A DNA stretch of 64,000 nt from Dicaeum eximium. Taxonomy: Eukaryota > Chordata > Aves > Passeriformes > Dicaeidae. Of the stretch, positions 13,501 through 26,737 are shown in pieces. Made by a program: the position numbers and the translations under genes. The stretch's first letter is position 1. Each line of letters begins with the position of its first letter. Below the pieces are notes generated by a model. It ran no database searches. It had not been told where the DNA came from and saw only the letters and a program-made list of their open reading frames with translations. The DNA lies in the NCBI GenBank assembly GCA_013396995.1, contig VWZP01008598.1, positions 959,382 through 1,023,381 of the forward strand, given 5' to 3'.

Positions 13501-16500
13501 TTAAAGATTTTCAGAATTCATCTATTCTGCCCTCTCAAAAATTTTTATCAACCTCTTTCCACAAAAAGGCGTGACAGGCTATTGATGAAGCGTTACTCCA
13601 AAAGAGAGATTACTCCAGAGGACCATATCATCTGTGAGCACACACTGGCTCTAGTTTCCATTTCCTTTGGTTTTACCTCTGCCAATTCTCCTACATCCAA
13701 CCTATTTTGCTTTGGCATCCCCATCAGGTACATGTTAACGTATTTAGCCATCAATTTTTATACTTTGTAGCCATCATCAATAGAATACAATAAATAACTT
13801 CTTTAAAGAATTCTGTAACCTTAAAAACAACCTTTTCTGTATCTATACTTCATGGAAACCTCATAATCCTCTGAACAGAATCTCTGCAACTTAGTTTTAT
13901 TTTTTATCTAGTTTTCTAAAGAAGCTATTTCCATTACACCACAACACTTGAACCCCGACTTCAACACTTCTTTATAGAAAAAGTCCCCTGAGAAGAGTGC
14001 TGTCTAACCCAGCCTCAGCCCACTGGCACATCTGTACCAGACAGGCAGTCACCATGCAAGTAGCCCGAAGGGGGCTGCAGCCAAAGACATAAAATGGCAC
14101 ACAGGACAGTTTTCAGAGGATGAGAGAACTAGAGGAATTCAGGTATTCTGAAGAAGTGGACTTGTACAGCAGGAATGGAGGCGGGATACCTGCAAGAAAT
14201 CTTGGTAGTTCTTTTTCATCATATGCTTTTTCTCAGTAAAAACAAGAGGACTCCACTCCAGTCCTGTACACGAGACTGTACTCCCCTGACTGTATGCACA
14301 AGGCACTGCACACTCAGCAATAGCAGTGCAGATCCTAACAACCAGTAATGAAGGCCACACCAAAGGCCAAACACCTACTCAGATACTGTGGTAGCAAGAG
14401 ACAAGACTGAAACCTTAACTAGGAGCATTTCAAAGCAGCGGATCAACAAGAACTGGCAACATCACAAAACTGTTACTACTTAGTTGTTCTGCCCACACAC
14501 AGGTTACTCTTGATTTAATTATTCTTCCTATCCTGTGATAAATAATTTTGTTCCTAGCATTGAAATTGCCAGCAAGTAAAGAATAAGTATCTGTGAGTAG
14601 CTGAGTGCCTTAGTACCTTCGCTGAGTGTCTGGTTGGCTCGATAAATAAATAGCTTCCAAAAGGGAACCAGTCAAGGGGGTAATTCTAATCAGATACAAG
14701 TATTAAACTGATCCAAGGTTTCTTAAGTGAACAACAAAAGCATTTTAAAATCAGGGTGTGCTGCTTCTTTAATGTATCTTCAAGTCTTGCAAAATACAGT
14801 CTTTTCTTTGCATCCATGCCAAAAAACCATGTTTAAACCAAACCCCTTGAGTGTGCATATAATTACAAATTAAGGACTCCAACAATATTGCATGGCGTTT
14901 TCCTTCCAGTTGCAATCTATAGGTGATCTACAAGGGTAAAGGAACAATTTGGAAACAAAATGGGCAATTTGCTAGAGGAGAGGTTTCCAAACAGCTTTCA
15001 AAATCAAAGCTACCAAACAGTTGCTCAAGAACCAGAAAATGCATAGGAAGGTCCTCTGGAAAGCCACTCAACTGTAAGTGTTCTGTACTTAGGAAATCAG
15101 ATGACTTTAAAAAACCCCTGAACTTAGAAGTCCACTTTCTAATGCAACTCATGAAGCCTGAACACTTTGAAATATACAGCTCTAGGAAAACTCACCACAA
15201 ATACATTTTCTTAAGTACATAAGGTCTATAGGAGAAAGGAATTTTTAAGAATTATGACTTTGCATCTACTTGGGTGTTGGTTCAAATCCCATTACCGGCG
15301 TCATTTCAATACAAGAACAACAAAAGAGGGATTTCCTGACTCAGTGTTTAGAAGGAAGACACACTGAAAAATAACTATTTGTTCCACACCTCATATACAC
15401 TAAAGCAAAAACACACACCCACTACTTAAGCAAGGGTAATTACATTAACAAACAGACAGAACTACAATTCCACAATTAAGGCTTTCTTTAATTATGAGTT
15501 ACTAACCACAGTGGTATTACTTCTGGAAGTTGTCTTTTCTTAAGCATCTGACTTAAACATGTACTTTCCTCCAGAAAACCCGTAGAGCAGCAAAACACAG
15601 AGAATACTCTTTGGATTTGAGACTAAATATTCATGTCGGGTTCTCAAGTGTTTCAACAACTATCCTGTACTTGAAGATATTACATAAGATTATGAAGGAA
15701 GCAAGCTACCAAGCAAACTTGACATTTTTCCACTGCTGAGCTTTAATGCTTCAGATGTAGAATAAGTTTAGCCTTTGAGAATATAACTAATATGAAATTG
15801 TCTCATGAAGATTAAAGACAAATCAGTGAAAACGGATTAATAAAGAAAACAAAAGGCTATCTCAGTCTTCAGTTTCTCAAAGAAAGCTTATAAACACTAA
15901 CAAAAGAATCAATACGATTTAGAGAAAAACAGTTTGAGATAGAAATGTCAAAATGTTTATTATGGCTAAATATTATAGAGTAACACCAGTATCTATGAAG
16001 GCTTACTTTTCATTGTATCTTAAAACATTTGATATAAAAAATATATTGACATCCTCTTTTTATTCTTCTATGTGTGTAGTTCATAATCACTTCACCCCTT
16101 AGTTATATTTAATGTAAACACTGTAATACCTGGAAATCAGCAACTATACTTACAGGAAAGAGCTCGCTAACATTACCAGCTTCAAATACATCAATCCTAC
16201 CAAGTCCTGACTCAAAAGAGCAAGTTACGGGACAGAACACTTTTACTTACAAGTTACTTACAGAATACAATTACTTTCCACATGGGTCCAAAGCAATGCC
16301 ACCAACCAACTTAGCCCAGGAGGAGAAAACCTGCCCCACAAACCATTCTCTAGGCTATTCAACAACTACTCAGCCTTATGCATGCCCACATTTAAAATCC
16401 CACTCTCCAACTTCACTGGCACAAAGAAGAGCAGGAAGCCACCATACACTGCTATGGACAGCTCATCATTCCAGGGCAATGACAATAACTGAGGAAATAC

Positions 16501-18990
16501 GCATTTTATGGAGTACACTCTCACTTTAGGCACAGGAAATGTTCTACAAAACTAATCCACTTCCCTGCAAAAATCCTTACTGGAAATATCAGATCTGTTT
16601 GATGCTGTACTCACTACTTGCTCAGTCACAAAAATCTTACACAGTTAAACTGAAAACAGAATTGTTACCACAGTAGTAGAAACACACACAATAGTACAAC
16701 TATACTGGCAAATTCCCCCCAAACACTGTTCAAGTGAATTTTCATAGTACACAGTCCAAAGACAAAAAAGCTAGATATAACACTATGCACATCTATTAAG
16801 TTTAACTGGTAATTCCAGACTAAATATACAACAGGAAAACAGTTTCTATACAACTGCATTAGCTGCAATGTCAAGCCTCATGGACACTTGAAGAGAGCCG
16901 GACACAGAGATCCCAAACATGATTTGTTTTCTTTGTTGTACCTGTTTAGCAACTACAAGCATTGTTTTTCTCTTTTTTCCTTTCAGAACAAATGGGTAAC
17001 ACACTGACACTGAGTACCTCCAAATAAAGGAGAGCCAGCCCATCAGTAGCTGTGCAATCTGCAGTAAAAGGCAGCCATGCACGCACAACTCTTACTAGTA
17101 GAAAGAGCAATAGAATATTTTAGATTATCTCCAAGAGATAATACATCCAGTATTCTTTTTCCTATTTCCCAGCACTGACCATACACAGATAAACACTGCA
17201 TTTTAACTTCTAAACTTCACCAAGTCGATTCTAGATAATTCCATTTACTATTAACCTCAAATCAGGTCAGAGTACACTACCTTACAGGATGAATACAGCA
17301 ACAAGTAATTACAATCCTAACAATCTACTTGCAGATTACATTACAGTGTTTACCAACACAAGTGATCAGTAATACATGAACTATTTCATCTTCATCTTTA
17401 AAAACAAACATTTTTTCAGGGTGTAGTATTTATGACCAGGCACTCAACTTTGAAACAAAAGTTCTCTACTTCATCCCTTCCCAAATGTCCCCAGAGATCA
17501 GCCATCATTTTATTCAGTCACTTTCAAGTATCTGATTTCTATACTTGGGGGTCAAAAGAAGAGTATTAGTGGAATTTTTAATTTAGGAAAATACTGCCAC
17601 CACTCCTAGTAAGCTTCCAGATAGTGGCACAAATCTCCATGCAAACAAATGAAGCTGTAGTAGTAAGCACAAAAATAGTAAAACTAGTCAACATCTCATT
17701 TTCAATCTGATTTTGGACCAATTTTTCTTCCAGCTTTCCTAAATGTAATTGCTTTAAACTATACTACAGGGAAACAAGAGAACATCGAGGTAATTTTGCA
17801 GACTTTCTCCAGTTCTAACATATCCATACATCTACCACTTATGAGGAGAGGTTCATCTCTTCCTCCTTTTTATTACCTATAGGTAGCAGAAAACCAAATT
17901 TTACTTTAGACTTAACAGTTTTGTACTATATAATTGATTATGTACTTGGATGCTAGACTACAAAGGAATGGGTCATCAAGTTCCAAAAGAAAGAAACAAC
18001 CCTCAAATTCTGAAATTCTAGCTCACTTTTGTAATCAAAAGAAAAATATATATGATCTATACAATGAGTTTGCACCAATTTGCCCTTGATTTCTAACTCT
18101 GTCAATAGTACTACTATGTTACATGCTACATGCACAAAGTCTGCACAAGAAATCCATTGAGTCAATGACAAAACAAAGCACTATCAAGCTAGCCAAATTA
18201 CAAAAGATAGAGCTAGATAACAAAGTGACAGCTGGCTATTATAAAACACTTTCTCAACTATTATTATTATTAGTTCACTGATTAGCATGCCAAAACAGGG
18301 TCACATATCCAGTAGCATCAGTTACACACAAATTTACCCAACTTTACTGACAGTCTATTATCATAAAAGTACTCAAAAGAGTAAGAAAAAGCAAGAAAAT
18401 GAGATTGCCTAGCAGGAAAGATGACAAATTTGGGTCATCACTGAAGCCTAAATGAACTGTTCTGAATGGTATTATTCATTCAAAATAACAATAATTTCCC
18501 ATTTACTCTAGTCCATAGGGAACAAACTGTTTACATTTGGTTTTCTTTGCAACCATACAAAGCAGAGAGGTTTGTTTAAATTAAAGCTTTGATTTTGTAG
18601 CATAGTTTTGTGGCCACAGAAGTGCAGGACAGACAAGATCCTACTGCCTAGTTATGTACAAGGTTTGCCATGTTGCACTCAACCATAAAAATGGTTCTTT
18701 GTTTATTCAAACAAAAATCAAGTTCAAATTACTTAAGTCATACTTGCACACAGCATTTTAGACCAGATCCACAGTGAACTGAACTATGCAGCTCTCATCA
18801 TTTATTCATCTCCTCATTAACTTGCAGACCAGACGTGTTCTTTTTAACCAACCTAAGTTTATCAGTCTAGCAGGTGAAGATCCATGTTTTCTCCTGAGAT
18901 CATGCAAAACATACTTATATCATCATCACAGATTTTAGTAACTATGTCAAAATACTTCTAACTATCAACAATCAAAACAAAGAAACTTAC

Positions 18991-19093
18991 CTACTACCAT
19001 GAGAGTGAACTCAAATCCTCTCTTCACAGACTTACGGTAAACTTGATTTGGAAGATTTGCAAACCCCACATATCCTTCAAGGTTCTTCTGTTG
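18991..19093 (-). CDS. SEPTIN7: SEPTIN7 exon 3 (segment before the G1/P-loop)
   Basis: This is a 103-nt exon with acceptor CCTTTAG (exon starts at 19093) and consensus donor G|GTAAGT (18990-18985). It translates as QQKNLEGYVGFANLPNQVY, then RKSVKRGFEFTLMVVG, ending one base into a Gly codon. In septins this is the alpha-0 helix with its polybasic patch (RKSVKR here), known in the family to bind phosphoinositides and to sit at the N/C filament interface, followed by the first beta strand of the GTPase fold. The split Gly codon is the first residue of the P-loop GESGLGKS, so the next exon should carry the G1 motif; it is not in this window. Reading QQKN as phase 0 requires an upstream exon ending on a codon boundary, which exon 2 does. 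Confidence 0.96.
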
Positions 19094-20590
19094 CTAAAGG
19101 AAGAGATATTTAGGGGGAAAAAAAAGTGAAAAGGAAAGCAGGTAATTTCCTAGTTGGCTTGTATTCTTAGCTATTGAAATGTTCACTTCATTGTCACATT
19201 TGTAGAGAAGTGCTATCTACCCAACCTCTCAACAACCCAAGCTGTCTACATTCAAGACAGTATAATGAACTGCAGCAAAAAATATAAAAAATTTTTTTTT
19301 TGGACTGGATGGCCAAAAACTGGCACAGAAACTCAGGTATACTAAGAGCATTTTGAACAAACACAATTGCCATATTATGACTGTATAAGCACAAGAGTGA
19401 GCATGTGCAAACAAATTCAAACATAATCAACTTGGTACCAATGCCCATTTGAAAAACAGGCCAGCAGCATGCATGCACCTTTCCTATACTTCCAAGTCAT
19501 GGGTGGTACTGCCTCAACATGATGGGAACCAACTTGACACCTCTGCTTCTGTGTCACTCAACTGGAGGCTTTTGTGTTAAACCCAGATTTACACTAATGC
19601 AGCACGCCTGGCAACAAATTCTCCATACAGGCAAATCCTCAGTTGCCTTGTACTCTGAAAAACTTACCCAAAATAGTGCGTACTGTGAAACAAGAGAATA
19701 ATTCTGGAAGTTAGCTGTTACTTCTTCTCACCACAATAAAGGAAGTGCTGGAGGTGCTTAAAATGCCTCCTCCTCTCTGTACTAGACCCAGCAGTCCTTC
19801 AAAGCTCAACTGTGCTACATTTACACCACTCTTCCAGCACAATCCTACAACTGTTTATTAATGCAGCAGCTCTGAGGATTGTCTTATGAGATTGGACAAT
19901 TTAGGTATTTTACAAAGATTCTGAAAACACTTTCTTAAGACAACTGTCTACTTAAAGCAACACAAGGCACTGCTTATCATGGAGCAATGATTTCAGCCTT
20001 TAGGCATTATGTCCACGCAAAACTGAGAGGATGTCATGTGATGGTGGTACTGCCCCAGTTTCAGAGTTTAAGAGAGCTGTACATATCCACACAGCTGAAG
20101 TGCTGAGTACAAGTTCAAATTTCACTCCCTAAAATTATCTTCTTGAGCATAGAGGAATTCTAAAAAATAGTTTGTAAAAAAATTTTCTACTTGCCTCAGA
20201 ACTTCTCTGTATGGGATACAGTATGGTTAATTCAAGTTTGGTATGCGGCTGACTTCTTTATTTTGAAATTTTTTCTTTCCAAAACTGACAGAATAAGTTC
20301 AGTGTAGTAATAACTCATAGAATTTTTAAATTAAAAATATTTATTTAATTAAAGCAAGGATATAAAAATCACTATCACTTCTGAAGTATTGAATACAAGA
20401 AGAACTAACCAAGAACCAACCTCCTGGCAGTCCAACATGACTAGTCAGTAAATGGACTCTCTGCTTAAAGTCGCCCAACTGGTTTCTCCATTTGGCAAAT
20501 AAACTATTAATCTCAAACAAAACTACACCATTGCAAAGACTAAGTTAGAGGTTCAAGTTTAAATACTCATAATGCAACAAATTTTATTAC
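19094..20590 (-). other. SEPTIN7: SEPTIN7 intron 2
   Basis: This is a 1,497-nt intron between the GTAATA donor after exon 2 and the TTTAG acceptor before exon 3. I see no repeat or further exon in it. The acceptor has a mixed pyrimidine tract (CCCCCTAAATATCTCTTCC). A second AG six bases downstream (CAACAG|AAG) offers an in-frame alternative acceptor that would drop the two Gln codons. Confidence 0.72.
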
Positions 20591-20688
20591 TTCCCTAAAC
20601 GTAGGCATCTCTGCATCATTGTCATCGAGGAACTTTTCTAAAGAAGCTTTTTGTTTCAATATAGCCTTTGGTGCAGCTATAACCTCAT
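20591..20688 (-). CDS. SEPTIN7: SEPTIN7 exon 2 (N-terminal extension, 33 codons)
   Basis: This is a 98-nt exon between an acceptor reading CCTTTCAG (exon starts at 20688) and a donor GAA|GTAATA (20590-20585). Joined to the G of exon 1 it reads, without a stop, D-E-V-I-A-A-P-K and onward to FLDDNDAEMPTFRE, 33 codons, and ends on a codon boundary. That phase is exactly what the next exon (CAA CAG AAG) requires. A branch-like CTGAT lies about 25 bases upstream of the acceptor. The peptide is charged, with a Lys/Ala/Leu-rich stretch likely to be helical followed by an acidic cluster (DDNDAE); I see no known domain. The mammalian septin-7 N terminus that I recall (starting MSVSARS) is unrelated to it. 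The donor is weak at +5. What is seen is the open frame and the matching phases; that it is translated as part of septin 7 is inference. Confidence 0.72.
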
Positions 20689-22019
20689 CTGAAAGGTTTT
20701 AAAATATTTTAAAAATCAGCCAGGAATTTAAAATCCAAATATTTGTTTTAATTTTCCAATCTATTACTGCATGTAAGGAATGGAATTTATCACAATCTAA
20801 AACCCTGAGCAGAAGCCAATGCTTCAGAGATATTACATGACATGCAGGTCAATGCTGCTTAAGATATTAAAGAGCTCCTTAACAGTGCAGGTCCTTAATA
20901 ACCATTAAGAGTGTGAAACTCCTATTTGTCTTACCAGATATGAAATATCTAATCACGGTCAGACACTCTTAATAGTTCTACTTGTCAACCACCTGTATTT
21001 TTTAGTATCTGCATACCTTTTAATGTTTACCTGTGTCATGTTTACCAGAAACAGCTCACGCCCTCATTAGCTAATTCTTTTGCTTAAAAGAATGAGTTTC
21101 CATATAGTTCTTGTTTTGAACTACAGTTATTTCTCTTCCCCTTTATAAAGAGCTCCACACATCGGATAGTTCTACCCCTATGACCTTTTAGATCACTGAG
21201 TTTGAAATGCTAAAAAAGAAAATACGGCTATTTTTGAGTTGTTTGCTCTATTAAGTGGGTCTACATTAATTACACCTACAGTTTTAGATAATGAAATATA
21301 AATGGTAGTAACCAGAAAGATGAAGATGTATGAAATGTTACACTGGGCATTAATTAATGCTGTGTTTAATGTGAGCATTTGCTGTCAATAGGAAAGAGCC
21401 TTTTAAAAAACTGCAGCTGGAGGCCAGATTCAGATTTCTGGTATACCAGAAGATTTCAACATACTGGTTTTTTAAATGGTTGCCTTTGTTCATAACTTGC
21501 CACTTCTGAAGAGACCAAAACAAATTAGGAATTGAGTTTAATTCCTCCAACAGCTTTTAAAAGAACTTAGTACTTTTTTTGTAGAAGAATTGACTTCCAC
21601 TGTCTTGAACATGGTGCCAAATGAGATCTCAAGTTTCTAATATTTACAATACCTTCCCCTTAACTTTTATCCCTTCCTGATTTTTAACCAGCTGTTACCT
21701 AAGCTCAACTTTAGTTCATCTACTAAAAACCTAAGGCTGCTTCTACTCCTACATATAAACGTAATACTTACAGCTACTTTGTAAACAACACGTTTCCATC
21801 ATTTTCAGGATTGAAGATATAAAGAGAATACATTCAGACGAAGTCCAGTAAAATGATGAATTTGAACCATTGCAGCAATGAGTCCATACAGTTGCAGCCG
21901 CAATCCAGAGAGACGAACAGGGGCAGTGAGAGAAAGAAAAGAAGAAAAAGTTACTTACATTTGATCAAAGTAACCCACAGTATTTTCCATCTAGTATGCA
22001 CAGTATGCAGCATTTTAAG

Positions 22020-22336
22020 CAGAATCATGGAATGGCCTGGGATGGAAGGGGTATTGAGGAACATCTACTTCTAAACCCCATGTCATGGGCATGAACACCT
22101 TCCACTAGGTCAGTTTGCTGTAAGGCCCATTGAACCTGACCTTGAACACTTCCAGGGATGGGGCACAACTTCTCTGGACAACTGGTTCCAATGCCTCACC
22201 ACCCTCACAATAAGGAATTTCTTTTTAATAGCTGATCTGAAACAATCCTCTGTCAGTTGAAGACCATTTCCCCTTGTCCTCTCACTTCATACCCTTATAG
22301 AAACTCCCTCTTCGGTTTTCTTGCAGGCCTCTTAAA
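22020..22336 (-). mobile_element. CR1 3'-end fragment
   Basis: The plus strand starts AGAATCATGGAATGGCCTGG and continues through ACACCTTCCACTAGGTCAG, CCAGGGATGGGGCACAACTT and CCCCTTGTCCTCTCACTTCA. This is the reverse complement of the final ~320 bases of an avian CR1. The element is therefore on the minus strand, in the same sense as SEPTIN7. Divergence and small indels indicate an old, 5'-truncated copy with no coding capacity. Confidence 0.92.
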
Positions 22337-23598
22337 TTGGCTTTTGTTAGTAACCTTAATTTAGTTTGGATTATACATAAAACAACCTAATTTCATGGTA
22401 ATATACTACATGAACTCCAGTCATCATATCAATACAGGTAGTTAAACAACAGCTCTTTCTACTTCAGTTATTCAGCATGCTTTTTGTTTGCCATATGGTA
22501 CCTGAACCTGTAATGGATTCAGGGGTGTTTCTTCTTCTGAGGTGTTCACTTAGAATATGCAATCTCATTTCATCACACTACTGCATAGCATCTTTATTTT
22601 AGTGTGGAAAAGGTACAAAGATCAAAGCCATCATCCCAGCAAATGTCTCCCAGGATTCTGTATTTCTAAGTAACTTTATACATTAATTGAACAGTGTCAA
22701 TTCACTTCATTTGCAACACTGAGCATTAGAGCACTTCTGCAACCTTGGGCTCAACTGTCATGATTCAACAGCCAGAAAATAAAGAACAAAGCAGGGAGCA
22801 CAAGTTAAGCGTCTGTTCAACATCTAACTCTGTGTGTGACAAGAGGTCTACAACAGTTCTCCAACACGCCACTTACAATACCTTAATTGAAAGCTGTATC
22901 ACAAAGATCCTGTTTGCCACTAAACATCTTCCCATGCTTGAGTATTTCAAGACATTGATATCAAAAAGTAAAAAAAAAATCTTAATATCAAATTCTAGGC
23001 CAGCAGTTAAAATGCTTCTGCACCTTAATCTCTAATTTTTAATCAATCCCATAGTCCCAGAGTCTGAATCCATTTTTAGAAACTTTACACTGTGATGGAA
23101 ACTGCAGTTCAAAGTGGCACTGAAGTCTCCTTCTGCTTTTCTACCTACTGCAATATAAGCTTTCTGTTTTTACAGCTCCCTTCATGTTCTATCAGCATCC
23201 AGAGCCATAACAGCTCAGCACATTGGGTACACGGTACTTTTCTGAGAGGACAAAAAAGCAAAGCACTGCTGATCAATGCCAGTCCTTCTCTGTGCCTTGC
23301 AGAAAGGTGGCACAAGATGCTCTGGGAGGAGGCTCCCTTTGTGTTTTGGGAGGAAGACAGATGCATATGCAGCAGAACTGGAGCAAGCTGTACAGGCTGG
23401 AATACAGCTAATACTGCAGATCCTGCAGCAGTCTCAGTACTCCAAGATTTTAATACCAACCACCTTCAGTACTACATTACTATCAGGTATCATGTTGCAC
23501 ATCACTACTTTCAACTGTGAAACAAGGTGCAGTGGTTTTGGTTTGTCAATTTGGGAATTTATTAATTTTGAAATTTTTTTGGTTAATTAATTAATCCA

Positions 23599-24110
23599 TG
23601 TGGTGGGTTTGGTGTTGGTTAGTTATTAATATTTTTTTGTTGTTGTTGTGAGGTAGGATTAGGAGAGAGGTAAAGTAGCCTTAGAATTTTAAAAGGGTAT
23701 AAAGAAAATTTATTAATAGTTACTAAAAGAAGAAAAAGGTAGTAAGAATTAAAATTAATTTTTTAGAATGCTTTTTTCTCCAAACGACTATTCATAAAAA
23801 AATTTAAAATAAAAAAAAATTGTTTTTTCCCTCTCATATAAAAAACCTCCATAACATTAACAAAAAAACCTTCTCTCTCTAAATAAACTAAAAAAACTAT
23901 TTTAAAAATAATAAACTAAAAATTCTAAATTTTGTTTCTTTACATTATCAATAAAAAATTTTATTAGCTAAAAAAGAGAAAGAAGGTTTTTTACATTTTT
24001 ATTTTTAACATGTGTTTTTTACAAAAACATACCCAGCTTTTTAGTAGTTTTACAAACTATCAGTTACTCAAAAACTTTTTACATTACTTCCCTAAATACC
24101 TCCCATTCTA
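23599..24110 (+). mobile_element. AT-rich LTR-like element (degenerate)
   Basis: The segment begins TGTGGTGGGTTTGG at 23599, the TG start and wording seen in several bird LTRs, and is far more AT-rich than its surroundings. The first ~170 bases have almost no C, and the following ~175 bases have almost no G. A candidate end lies near 24110, but I could not find a clear CA end or target-site duplication. No retroviral reading frame adjoins it, so if real it is a solo, decayed LTR. The family name cannot be given from sequence alone; a simple low-complexity region is the alternative. Confidence 0.45.
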
Positions 24111-25260
24111 AAGCAAAACACAAGGTAACATCATCAAGCACTAGTTCACCAAGTGCATACAGGGGCCTCCTTCCATGGACAAAAGCGATACTACTTCAAA
24201 ACCTATCACCCAGCAAGAACAGCCACATGGGTCACACCAAAGCTCCTGCCTTCAACAGTGGCCAGAAACCTACATCTCAGGTAGCACATACAGCAGAACA
24301 AACAGCAGTGTTTCTCTTAACACCTCCACAATCACCAAAGAGCTACCTTGCAAGCATTTAGGATGGGCTATTTCTTCACTTAAATAGCATCTGGCCAATT
24401 TCTCTTCCACATACATTCTTCTTATCACAAAAACAGCATCCACAAAAGTCCCTGTAGCAAGGACTTCCTCTGTACATTGTTAAAAGGATTACTATAATTT
24501 CAAAATTACCTCCTGTTAGCTTAATTGCCACACAGTAGTATCTTCATTGGAAAACAGCCCTGAACATCTAAAGCACTGCATTCAAAAGAAGCCATTTCAT
24601 GTCTCTGATTGCTCCTGCCCCTCTTACATAACTCTACTCTAGCTCTGTACTCTTCTGAAGAGGCCAAGGCAAAAGCTACACACGGTATCCAAGAGGCAAA
24701 CACAGATCCAATGTCTGATCATGTGCTATCTCTTACTCTCTGATCCTTTTACCAATTCTCAACACGTGACTTGTTTGACTTCTTCCAAGCACTGAGCTGA
24801 TGACACTGTACACAAGACCTCACTCCTGAGCTTTAAAAAATGTTCACAGCTTGTCACTGAGCATACAGCACAGCAGTCCACATGTATCACTTTACATTCA
24901 CCCATGATGCATTCCAGCTATCATTTATATCAACTCTTCTAGTAATTTCATGTTCTTGTAGTTGTCAGCCATCTCCAATCTAACTTAGCACAAATGAAGG
25001 CAAGCCATACAATTATAAATTTGTCCTTAGATGACTTTCAGTGCATCCTCTCTGTGTACTCAATGTTGCTTTAATGTACGTCTCCCTCAAGCAAAATGTC
25101 ACAGCCCACATAAACCAGCTGCAGCGCTGGTGTTTTTGGATCATCATCTGAATCAATGAATTAATAGCCAGCAGCAAACTGCTCTAACTATGCAAATGAG
25201 TGAAAAGAGAAACAAGGCATCAGTGGCTTCCCAAGCAGTTCTAAAGGAGATCACAGATTT

Positions 25261-25274
25261 AAAAAAAAAAAAAA
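25261..25274. repeat. A14 homopolymer
   Basis: Fourteen consecutive A in intron 1, T on the sense strand of SEPTIN7. Not attached to a recognisable retroposed sequence. Confidence 0.9.
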
Positions 25275-26722
25275 GTTTATTTTAAAGTAAGTCTATCCTC
25301 TTTGTTATTGCCCAGACACTGTAATTTACATTTCACCTTTATTCTGCAATGACTGTGTTCAGGAATGATAAAGTCATTCTTCAGGTATTACCATCTGGGC
25401 CAAAAGATGAGAGTCTTGGGCCTAAGGTCCAGTGCCTGACAAGAGAGCACACCTTATCACTCTGATCAAGAGGAGATGGAAGTCCAAGGTGAGCTAAAGC
25501 CATTTTTTACCTCTATGATGTGCAACCTGAGAGTTCAGCTCACACTCAACAAAGGTAAGTGCCACTGCTGTGCACTGGCAGCAAACAACAGCCTGTAATA
25601 TGATGTTATGAAAACTCTTCGAGGATTTATGACATGGCAAAACTAGCGGCAAATATTAATGAAGACAGCTGGAGAGAAAATAGAAGACCAAACAGAAAAG
25701 CATCAAGGAGTCACTGTCCTTTCCAATCAAAGTTGACTTCAGGGCTTCTCAATCAAACTTACTCCAACAGAAAGAAATACTTATTTTTCCTCTAGTCACC
25801 TCCTAGGAAATACTGCTATTAATAGTACCCAGGAATATCACAGAAAACACAAAATTGTTGAAATCTGACCACAACACAAAGTGATATTACAAAGGGCAGA
25901 TACCCTCTGCATTTGGCATATGATAGCAATGTTTGTTGTCATCAACAATGGAAAAAAAAGCTGATCACTCTTCATGCATTTCACACAGCTGGAACCAGAA
26001 CACCCTCTGAACACAGTATTTTTTTCTACACTTTACATTTGCTATGGTGTCAATTTAGTTTAGTAAGGTAACTAGACATAGAGCAAGTTTTCTTTAGACA
26101 CAATTTACTTTACTCAGGGCTGCTAAAACACAAGAATTTGCACCCACTCTAACAAGGATTTCAATAATTAAAATAGTATTTTTACAACTTTTGGTTGAAT
26201 TTCCTACCACCATACTGTGAGTATGACCAGCTTGACAGTTTCTGGTTCTATACATAAAGACTGCTCTATAAACATTGTTTACTTCTATTTCCTCCACTAT
26301 CCCTGACATGGTAACTTTTTATTTTCTTCTAACACTGCTAGTTATTTGAAGACTCCATATCAATACAGAGAAGCCGCTAAAACTTGCAAGAAGGCCTTAC
26401 CAGTATCTTCAAAATCCCTTTAAATTTTCTACAGTTTATTTAACTTTGCATTTTTTCAACTTGTCAATATGGAGGCAATACATAAAGAAAACAAGTAAGA
26501 CATCTCCCTATCTTTTCCTCCCACATCTCAGAGACAGACATCAACTGCACATCTTGCAACTTACAGCTTTGTTACTGCATTCTTAAAATAGAGGCTTCAG
26601 GTAGCACCATTTCGTGTAATAATGCTTCCACAATGCATGAGCACTTGTTAAGATAATATGCAGTACCTCAGCATTGACTTTTTTCTCTGCAAAAACTCTT
26701 AACATAAACACAATCCACATTG

Positions 26723-26737
26723 AAAAAAAAAAAAAAA
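26723..26737. repeat. A15 homopolymer
   Basis: Fifteen consecutive A in intron 1, followed by further A-rich sequence (CCAGAAAAAAATCC). No retroposed gene body is visible beside it. Confidence 0.9.

Larger units (their letters stand above)
1..18990 (-). other. SEPTIN7: SEPTIN7 intron 3 (partial, no exon found)
   Basis: This is intronic sequence from the GTAAGT donor at 18990 to the window edge. I looked on the minus strand for the expected P-loop exon (GESGLGKSTLINSLF) and did not find it, so intron 3 is longer than 18.9 kb. The plus strand is visibly A- and C-rich, that is T/G-rich on the transcribed sense strand. It contains short microsatellites, such as an ATT run near 6037-6053, a degenerate TTTA repeat at 7432-7501 and a small CR1 tail near 7.13 kb. 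The reading frames here (for example 1739-2165, 5674-5994, 12235-12633, 14923-15222) are under 135 codons, resemble no family I know and have no splice context. Confidence 0.8.

Noticed and set aside
15279..15289. GGTTCAAATCC, a match to a tRNA B box
   Set aside because: No A box at the right distance, and the T-arm stem does not pair; not a tRNA gene or clear tRNA-derived SINE.
1..18990. Expected SEPTIN7 P-loop exon (GESGLGKS)
   Set aside because: Looked for on the minus strand and not found; it must be beyond the left edge.
23092..23520. 142-codon plus-strand frame
   Set aside because: No recognisable domain, no splice context, overlapping frames equally open; within SEPTIN7 intron 1.
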